From contig JAJFPB010000008.1 of assembly GCA_020881915.1 (NCBI GenBank), forward strand, positions 1,612,001 to 1,676,000: 64,000 bases of DNA, given 5' to 3'. Below are positions 58,127 to 64,000 of this stretch, piece by piece. The notes below the pieces were generated by a model that was given only the letters and a program-made list of their open reading frames with translations, searched no databases and was not told the origin of the DNA. Each line of letters begins with the position of its first letter. Position 1 is the stretch's first letter. This DNA is from Paramyrothecium sp. XJ0827 (taxonomy: Eukaryota; Ascomycota; Sordariomycetes; Hypocreales; Stachybotryaceae). Position numbers and translations under genes: made by a program.

Positions 58127-59758
58127 TCAATGTCTATGTCCGTTGGCCTGCTCTCCGTCCCGATACCCCCTTGCAATGCCACTCCGGCCTTCTTCCACCA
58201 CGGTGCTGGCCTCGTTGTCGAAATCGGTTCCAAGACCTTGCCACGTTCGCTTCGACAGGAGATACTCGGCACCTGGGCTGGCGACTCCGTTGATGCTTGC
58301 AAGCTCCCCGACTGTTCGTTTCACCAGCGCCTCTGATGACGGGGTCCCCGACGAGGACGTTGATGCGGCCGCGCTGCTGTTGTCTTTGGCGCTTCGCTCG
58401 GTTAGCCGCATAGGCCGACTGTGACTGACGAACCTTCCGGTCCGCAAGTCGAACTGGGGAGGCAGCGACTCGTCGCCCTCGACGCCATCGTCTTCTCCTA
58501 GCTCACCAGCAACCTCGTCTGCTCCACCAGAGGTTGCGTTTTCTTGTACGTCTGCTGTCTCCCTCTTGTCGGCTGTAGTCTCATCATCGAGCTTCAGCTT
58601 TTCCAGGCCTCCCCACCACTCTCCACCCCAGACTCGCTCATCCTCGCTCAAAAGCGCCATCTCCATCTCAAACGGCGTCACAACCGGCCGCCAATATCCA
58701 CTGTCGTCTTCAATCAGGCCGCTCTCCCAACATCCAATCACCACCCAGCCCTCGACCTCGGCAAAGTTGGCCAGCTTGGCGGGGTTGAGCTTGCCCACCA
58801 CCACCGTGTAGCTCTTCTTGCCTGCCTGGGCAATCTTCTTGCGCAGCACGTCTATCGACGAGAGGTAGTTGGAGACGGAGAGCGTGTTGACAAGAATGCC
58901 AACGACGCCAGCCGCGGCGAGAGACAGCACACGGGCGTACCGGCGCCGCAATAGACCAGCGGTTCGGAAGGTCGGGTTCTCAAGGCTGGGAGAAGAAAGG
59001 GAGGTTGTTGAGAGGACGTGCAATGAAGCAAATCGAGACTGAAGGGCAAGTAGCAACGACACAGGGGGGTCACTTATGTGAAAGAGGGAATGCGCCTGCA
59101 GCAACTCGTCGTCCATGGCGTCGGCAGTGATTCGTCGATTGGGAATCGTACCGCTCGGATCTCTAACAACCTCCGTGCCTACAACATTTCCATATCCACG
59201 GTCCTTGAGCGTTTGGACGATGGCACTGACATGGTTCTGGTAGGTGATGTCGGCCATAACCACCACCTTTGCCCCTTTGTCTGCAAAGCCCTTCTCAAAC
59301 TCGCACACGACCGCCTCACGATCCAGGGCATTGCTGGTGTAGACGTATATGACTGGCAGTCGGCTCGTCGGACTCAAGCACGTCCTACCGTAATGGACTA
59401 CGACATCCGCATCGGCATGCTCGGCAGCAATCTCGTCGACGCAGCACGCGCTGTAGCTCGTGTCGGCCAGGACATATATCCTCCTCTTCTTTGCTTGTTC
59501 TTCTTGGTTTGCTTGAGCCAGCGTTGTCTCAAGAGCCTCGACCACCCGTGGTGCATCCACCAGCATGTGGTCGGGAAACTGCAGGCCGATGCGGTTCCAG
59601 CCTCCATCTCGGATCTCGGCGACCGTTCGATCGATCTCGTAGGTGGACCTCAAGGCATCGTCGGAGAGGCTCGATTTGACATCGGACAAAGGAACGGCGT
59701 CGAGGATTTGGTCGTCAGGCGTGGAAAGCACAGGAGGGGCGACCAGATCGGTGGACAT
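58127..59758 (-). CDS. DPH2: Diphthamide biosynthesis protein 2
   Basis: Partner of Dph1 in the iron-sulphur, S-adenosylmethionine-dependent complex that adds the 3-amino-3-carboxypropyl group to a histidine of elongation factor 2, the first step of diphthamide synthesis in the cytosol. Single exon; ATG at 59758 is used because the frame extends 30 nt further only through a GTG codon. 543 residues, near the usual fungal length. Family landmarks: [10 protein letters not shown] (57-66), [18 protein letters not shown] (Cys105/106), [10 protein letters not shown] (Cys127), [40 protein letters not shown] and IGCWESG (Cys343). The C-terminal third has an acidic, disordered insert and ends in a basic, Gly-rich tail, common in ascomycetes. 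Housekeeping gene; a good anchor for synteny. Confidence 0.95.
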   Translation of the reverse strand: MSTDLVAPPVLSTPDDQILDAVPLSDVKSSLSDDALRSTYEIDRTVAEIRDGGWNRIGLQFPDHMLVDAPRVVEALETTLAQANQEEQAKKRRIYVLADTSYSACCVDEIAAEHADADVVVHYGRTCLSPTSRLPVIYVYTSNALDREAVVCEFEKGFADKGAKVVVMADITYQNHVSAIVQTLKDRGYGNVVGTEVVRDPSGTIPNRRITADAMDDELLQAHSLFHISDPPVSLLLALQSRFASLHVLSTTSLSSPSLENPTFRTAGLLRRRYARVLSLAAAGVVGILVNTLSVSNYLSSIDVLRKKIAQAGKKSYTVVVGKLNPAKLANFAEVEGWVVIGCWESGLIEDDSGYWRPVVTPFEMEMALLSEDERVWGGEWWGGLEKLKLDDETTADKRETADVQENATSGGADEVAGELGEDDGVEGDESLPPQFDLRTGRFVSHSRPMRLTERSAKDNSSAAASTSSSGTPSSEALVKRTVGELASINGVASPGAEYLLSKRTWQGLGTDFDNEASTVVEEGRSGIARGYRDGEQANGHRH

Positions 59759-60120
59759 GGTGTCTTTGCTCGGAGCCGCCGGTGCCACGGGCAGTCTGTC
59801 CCTACAAGTCTATTGCACGGATGGAAAGATGACAATGGCCGGCATCCTGAGTGGCTAATCGAATAATTTCATGGAGGGGTATCAAAAGTTTTTATCTTAT
59901 CGACCATGTGCAAATGTGGGGCTGGCGTGTCAATCCCCGAAATTCACACCAACTCTGGCTAAGATGCGTGTTGGAGGTTGACGGCACCATAAGCCTTTGT
60001 TAAGGAATTTAGGCATGGAATAAATATTAGCTGGTACTGTAAGATAACTAATATAGAGCCATATTAAAAAGAGGTACACAGATCATCCGACCCTTTTAAA
60101 ACCCAAGGGCTGAACTGAGC
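59759..60120. other. Intergenic, no gene seen
   Basis: About 360 bp between the start of DPH2 and the end of the next minus-strand gene; should contain the DPH2 promoter and the terminator of its neighbour. The centre (60000-60090) is A+T-rich. Confidence 0.4.
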
Positions 60121-63100
60121 CTACGTAGTAGACGTTCCGGAAACCGCCGTCAAGTCCCCATGACATCTCAGGAGGTGATTCTCAAAGAATCGTAGCCGAT
60201 TGTACGCTGGCTTGTCGCAAAATGGACATTTATAGCCGCCTTTTTCACCTGCAAGAGCGTTTGGACTGAACAATAACCCATTGTTCCTTGTTTTCTCAGC
60301 CAGTGCTTCCACATAAGCTCTGGGGAACAACCTTGACCACCGATCACGCCCCTGCGTGGGTTTGAAGACCAGACCCGTAGTTCTGTCCCGACGTGCCGGT
60401 ACCTCGGAAATTTTCTCAGTTGGAGGTGCCTCTGGAGCCCGAGGTTGTGCCTCTCCGCCATTATTGGGCGAGGGGTCTTCAGTCCTGAAAGTTGGAATGC
60501 GCTGCAAAGGCGAGTACTGACTTGCCGGGTTGATGGGCGGCAGTCTGCATGTATCCAGCGTCGCTTCAAACCTCATCGTGCGATATTCTTGCTGTGTGCT
60601 TGCCCGCGGCTGCGATGGTATAGGTACAGGCAACACATGGTGTCGCGGCGCAACGGGACGCAATGGTGGCGGCAGATGCTGCGTGCCTCGAGAAAGCCCT
60701 GCTGGTTCCGGGACTGTGTTCTGGCCAGGCATTGTCTGCGCCGAAGGCTTGTCAAAGCCACTACCAGTTGATGCAGCTCTAGCGTTTCCTCCAATATTCG
60801 GGAGGATAGGCCTTTGGCCTTCAGTGGCCGTCGATGGCCGAGGCCTAAGCTGTTCTGCTCCGCGACGCCCATCTGTGATGTCTGTCCCTGAGAAAGACCT
60901 ATGGACAGGTCTTGGCTGTGCGAAATGTGGAGGTCTAGACGCTGTTGCAACCTCAGCCATGAGGTCTCGTGCAGGCACTGGAACTGGCGGTGGCTCCTCT
61001 CTTGCTGCTGACGGCATCTCAATACAAGGAGCGGATTGTGCCGCGTGTTGCGGTTGATTGCTTGAGCTTCTCGGAATAGATTCGGTCCCGGCGTTTTGAG
61101 ATGACTCTGGAACCAGCGACTGGCCTTTACTGGTTGCTGCCCCAATCTCAGGGTGTTGTGACGCGGTGACTGCAGGTTCGACGCTTGTTCCGAGCGTCTC
61201 TGCACTCTCCAATTCCATTGTCACCGAAGACGCTAGCTCCCTCAATAAGCCTGCATTGTCTAATCCAATGTAGCCTGGTTTTGTTTGGGAAGAGGCATCT
61301 GCCTGCAGCTGTCCCGTCACACTTTTATTGGAAACTGTTTCTTGAGGCTGCGCCGGATCTGAGTCGCTGTCGCTACTGCTGGTCGCATCATCTTCAATGA
61401 TGATGGGTTCGGAGATAGACCCGTTTCCTCCCGGTATCCATGAGTCGTAATCACCATAGAGATAGAGATCCAAGGACTCATTCAAGTTGGATGTCCATTC
61501 ATTGGGGACAGGATCATTATTCGCAGGTTCACCACTGCAGGAGGCAGACTCCTGGCTAGAGAGATCGCCTTTACCCATTATTTGCGTGTGAGTGTCAGTG
61601 ACTTGAGGGCCTTTGTCGGCGCCGGTCTGCTCGTTGACCTGGCCAGGCACTTCGCCATCTCCGTCATGATGTTGTTCTTTCGATGCTTCATCGATTTGGG
61701 GCTGTTCTCTGAGTGCTTGCGCAGCAGTAAGAAACGCAAACACAAGTCGTTCGCTCGATTGTTCCCGCTGTGGATGAGAATTTGTTTCCGTTTCAACCAT
61801 GGATGGGCCCGGCGAAGCTGCAGTTGCGATTTCTTCTCTCTCCTGAAATGCGCCCTCGTCGTCCGATCTCGCGGACTCCGTATCGGTGTGAACAGTTGCA
61901 TTCCTGTTGGGTATCTCGGGCTCCATTTCTCGATTCGGGCCAAGTCCATCTTGAGTAGACTCCGCTTGATCTTCGTCCACTTGACGTTCACCCACTTGAC
62001 GTTCACCCACTTGATGTTCATCCACTTGATGTTCCTCCACTTGATGTTCCTCCACTTGATGTTCCTCCACTTGATGTTCATCCACGTTATGTGCATCCAC
62101 TTGATCTTCGTCCACTACTATATCTCGTTGTTAGAGGCTTGGGTTTCAAATTGCAGGAAAGAGCTTATTCATTTTGGCTTTACCTTCTTCAGTCTGCGCC
62201 GAACGGCTGAGGATAAACTTCCTGATCGAATTATAATGCGGCACGAGAGAACGTTTTGTTGTGTTGAACTCGAAGGCCTGGAGGTTCTTGGCGGCCACCC
62301 ACCCTACCGAGCTCTTCTCAGGGAAATCGGTACCGTCGAAATACATGACGGGAAATTGTCTACCTCCAACAAATGGCCCGCCATCTTGGTATCCGCTCGC
62401 CCATCTAAGTTCCTTATATCGCTTCGAGTAGATGTAACACGACGGTACGTGGGACAGCAAGCCCAAGTCCTCGAGTGTGCCAGGGACGCCTACATCCTCG
62501 AGGTGGTCCTGAGGCAGAATCAACACTGCTAACCATTCCCTCGATTTTTTCCAGTAGGCAAGGTATATGCCGCCTGGTTCGGGATTATGGATATATGTTT
62601 GCTCGTCTTGTTGTCGAGTCTCCATTGTGTTCCTGGAAAGACGGGTACGCCTGCGATACCTGGTCAGCATTGTTGGACAGAACTGTTGATAAGTTGCCGC
62701 ACCTTCGAGCTCGTTTGTCGGAATCTGATTGCCCGTTTGTGTCGACTTGAGGACGGCGACGTTTCCTTCTTCGTCTCGGCGGCGGGACTTCATCAAATCC
62801 TGCCTTGAGCGAATGTAAGCGACATGTGCAGCGAAGCTGAAAACCAGAACTTACAATTGACTCAATATCACCCAAATCTTCCCCTTGATTGTTGACCAAT
62901 GTCGCCGAGCTGGAACAATCAAGCTGAAAACTCTCCGCCCTTTCTGGCACATCGCCCTCCTCGTCGGTATCTGCGTGGGCGGATACAACTACTTCGATTG
63001 CAGATGGCTCGGAATCATCGTCACACAGTCTCTCCATTACTTTCCTAACGCCTGACGGTCCGATGGTCGTAATCCAAGCCTTACAGAAGCTTTCTAATAT

Positions 63101-63394
63101 CTCGTTTACCGCGAACTCGTAAGCGGCCTGCTTCTCACCAATGGAGCTTTCATGCTGAACCATCAAGTTCTTCATTTGGCAGCCCAAATCGGCAATCGTT
63201 GTATGCAGCTGCATGATCTCCCCGGGCTCACAGAGGGTAAGCTTGCCATGGGCTTCACCAATACCTGCTATCATCGAGTCGATCTGCTTCTGATAAATGA
63301 CATGTGGAGACTCAATCGTGCTGCAGTCTTGCTTGAACTTGAGGAAATGTCCTTCCACAGCATTGGCTAGCTGTAAGAGCTCGGAAAATGCCAT
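60121..63394 (-). CDS. Putative nuclear protein with pentapeptide repeats and C-terminal C2H2 finger (1037 aa)
   Basis: Minus-strand model 63394-62855, 62803-62703, 62659-62184 and 62117-60121, with introns of 51, 43 and 66 nt, gives 1037 residues. Residues 1-130 are helical without a signal peptide. A strong basic patch at about 187-207 (PPRRRRKRRRPQ, then DKRARR) looks like a nuclear localisation signal. Residues about 230-345 form a compact domain (GGIYLAYWKKSREWLAVLIL, VGWVAAKNLQAFE), PWWP/Tudor-like in feel but unproven. A pentad repeat (VEEHQ, VDEHQ, VGERQ) follows at about 375-420, then some 500 disordered residues. A C2H2-like finger closes it (YKCPFCDKPAYNRLRF with HLLRCH). Possibly chromatin- or DNA-associated; the family is not recognised. 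The 43-nt intron is the weakest part, but it is needed to keep frame. Confidence 0.72.
61973..62112 (-). repeat. 15-bp tandem repeat inside the 1037-aa gene
   Basis: About nine units of CATCCACTTGATGTT or close variants on the plus strand, encoding the pentads V(D/E)EHQ and VGERQ on the minus strand. The unit length is a multiple of three, so gain or loss keeps the frame. Central units (VEEHQ) are almost identical, which suggests recent expansion. Confidence 0.92.
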
Positions 63395-63581
63395 CGTTGT
63401 CTATAGACTCAACAAGGTCCAGACTGATTCGGCACGAAAAGTTAGGAGAAAAATGGGGGGTTTTCCACCGCGGCTCGCGGCTGTGTAGGTAGTATCGCTC
63501 TGAAGGAGACTCTCGTTTTTGAGTAGCACAGGTAATATGAATAATTGATTGCTTCTAGACGATATCGGCAGATGCCGTTGA

Positions 63582-64000
63582 TCAGATGAATTTGACACGC
63601 ATCACAAATGGCATTAAAGCCATCGCGAATAGACAGAAGGTAAAGAAGTATCCCGAGTAGACCGTCGCGTACGACCGACGAGCGGGGGATGCCATCCATT
63701 TTGGAGAGCTGAGAAAAAGAAATACTAGAACATCATAACCAATCTTTGGTGACTGAACCAACGCAATGTATCGAGCCAACAGTCGAAACACCCTGGCTCT
63801 TCATCCCGTGATTCGTTCACGCTGCGCCATACAGGCATATTCCAGGTTGGGAAAAGGTATAGGTACATGTGATTCGCTACCGACACAGCGGAATCACTTC
63901 GAGCGATGGATTTCAAGCGTCATTAGAGTATTTCGAGATCCACTTACTTGCGCGAGCTTCTACGTTCGGCCAGAGAGGATGGACGTGACCGTTCGTCTTC
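63582..64000 (-). CDS. 3' part of a gene running off the right edge (weak)
   Basis: Minus-strand candidate: exon 64000-63948 (EDERSRPSSLAERRSSR), a 239-nt GT-AG intron (GTAAGT...TTTCTCAG) and exon 63708-63582, which continues in frame as SPKWMASPARRSYATVYSGY and ends in a hydrophobic helix FFTFCLFAMALMPFVMRV before TGA. If right, this is the C-terminal membrane anchor of a protein whose body lies outside the window. The intron is long for this locus and could contain another exon. No family can be named. Confidence 0.35.

Noticed and set aside
59759..59788. Upstream extension of DPH2 by ten codons
   Set aside because: The first codon would be GTG; the next in-frame ATG at 59758 is a normal start.
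59078..59866. 262-codon plus frame over DPH2
   Set aside because: Antisense to a clear housekeeping gene, no recognisable content.
61582..62532. 316-codon plus frame with an (FIHLMFLHLMF)-like repeat
   Set aside because: It is the complement of the 15-bp repeat in the 1037-residue gene; apparent hydrophobic repeats are an artefact of that.
27096..64000. tRNA or rRNA genes in the gene-rich half
   Set aside because: A few GGTTCGA-like strings were inspected (e.g. near 34742 and 42690), but none sits in a convincing cloverleaf.

Overview
The window is nuclear DNA of a filamentous ascomycete (Pezizomycotina). The support is short GT-AG introns of 43-239 nt with CTAAC/CTGAC branch points, fungal gene families (GH18, GH43, extracellular intradiol dioxygenase, PHS-type phosphate transporter, MARVEL proteins), and an extremely A+T-rich repeat block whose decay is almost entirely C-to-T/G-to-A, the signature of repeat-induced point mutation (RIP). 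I cannot name the species from sequence alone.

Left compartment (1 to about 27.1 kb) is an A+T-rich, gene-free island of nested mobile elements. Its base is at least two Ty3/Gypsy retrotransposon relics on the minus strand, with readable reverse transcriptase and zinc-knuckle ghosts, plus several copies of an unclassified repeat. Inserted into these are a 1.85 kb Fot1/pogo-type element and a group of hAT elements. One hAT element is a 5.76 kb copy (7379-13140) with perfect 8-bp target duplications and a transposase gene I could assemble in frame through 11 exons, broken only by a single TAG. Six complete short non-autonomous relatives (340-656 bp) each have their own exact 8-bp target duplication and the same [16 protein letters not shown] ends, and two more are fragments. 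All carry dense arrays of a GTTAAC-centred palindrome, but each family has its own flanking bases.

The boundary at about 27.1 kb is abrupt. From there composition is balanced and the window is ordinary gene space: an extracellular intradiol dioxygenase; a decayed nucleoside hydrolase pseudogene; a five-exon gene of unknown function; a phosphate-transporter-like MFS protein; a secreted GH18 chitinase-like enzyme; a secreted glycerophosphodiester phosphodiesterase; a MARVEL-type membrane protein; a secreted GH43 arabinanase; a 1054-residue low-complexity ascomycete protein; a second four-helix membrane protein with a histidine-rich tail; DPH2 (diphthamide synthesis); a 1037-residue putative nuclear protein with a pentapeptide repeat and a C-terminal C2H2 finger; and the end of one more gene running off the right edge.

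The gene-rich part shows no biosynthetic cluster. A loose theme is secreted degradation and nutrient uptake (aromatic-ring cleavage, chitin, arabinan, phosphodiester hydrolysis, phosphate transport) next to the repeat island; that link is inference. The most novel material is the hAT family: an intron-rich autonomous element, its short derivatives, and the palindrome and tandem-repeat architecture of its ends.
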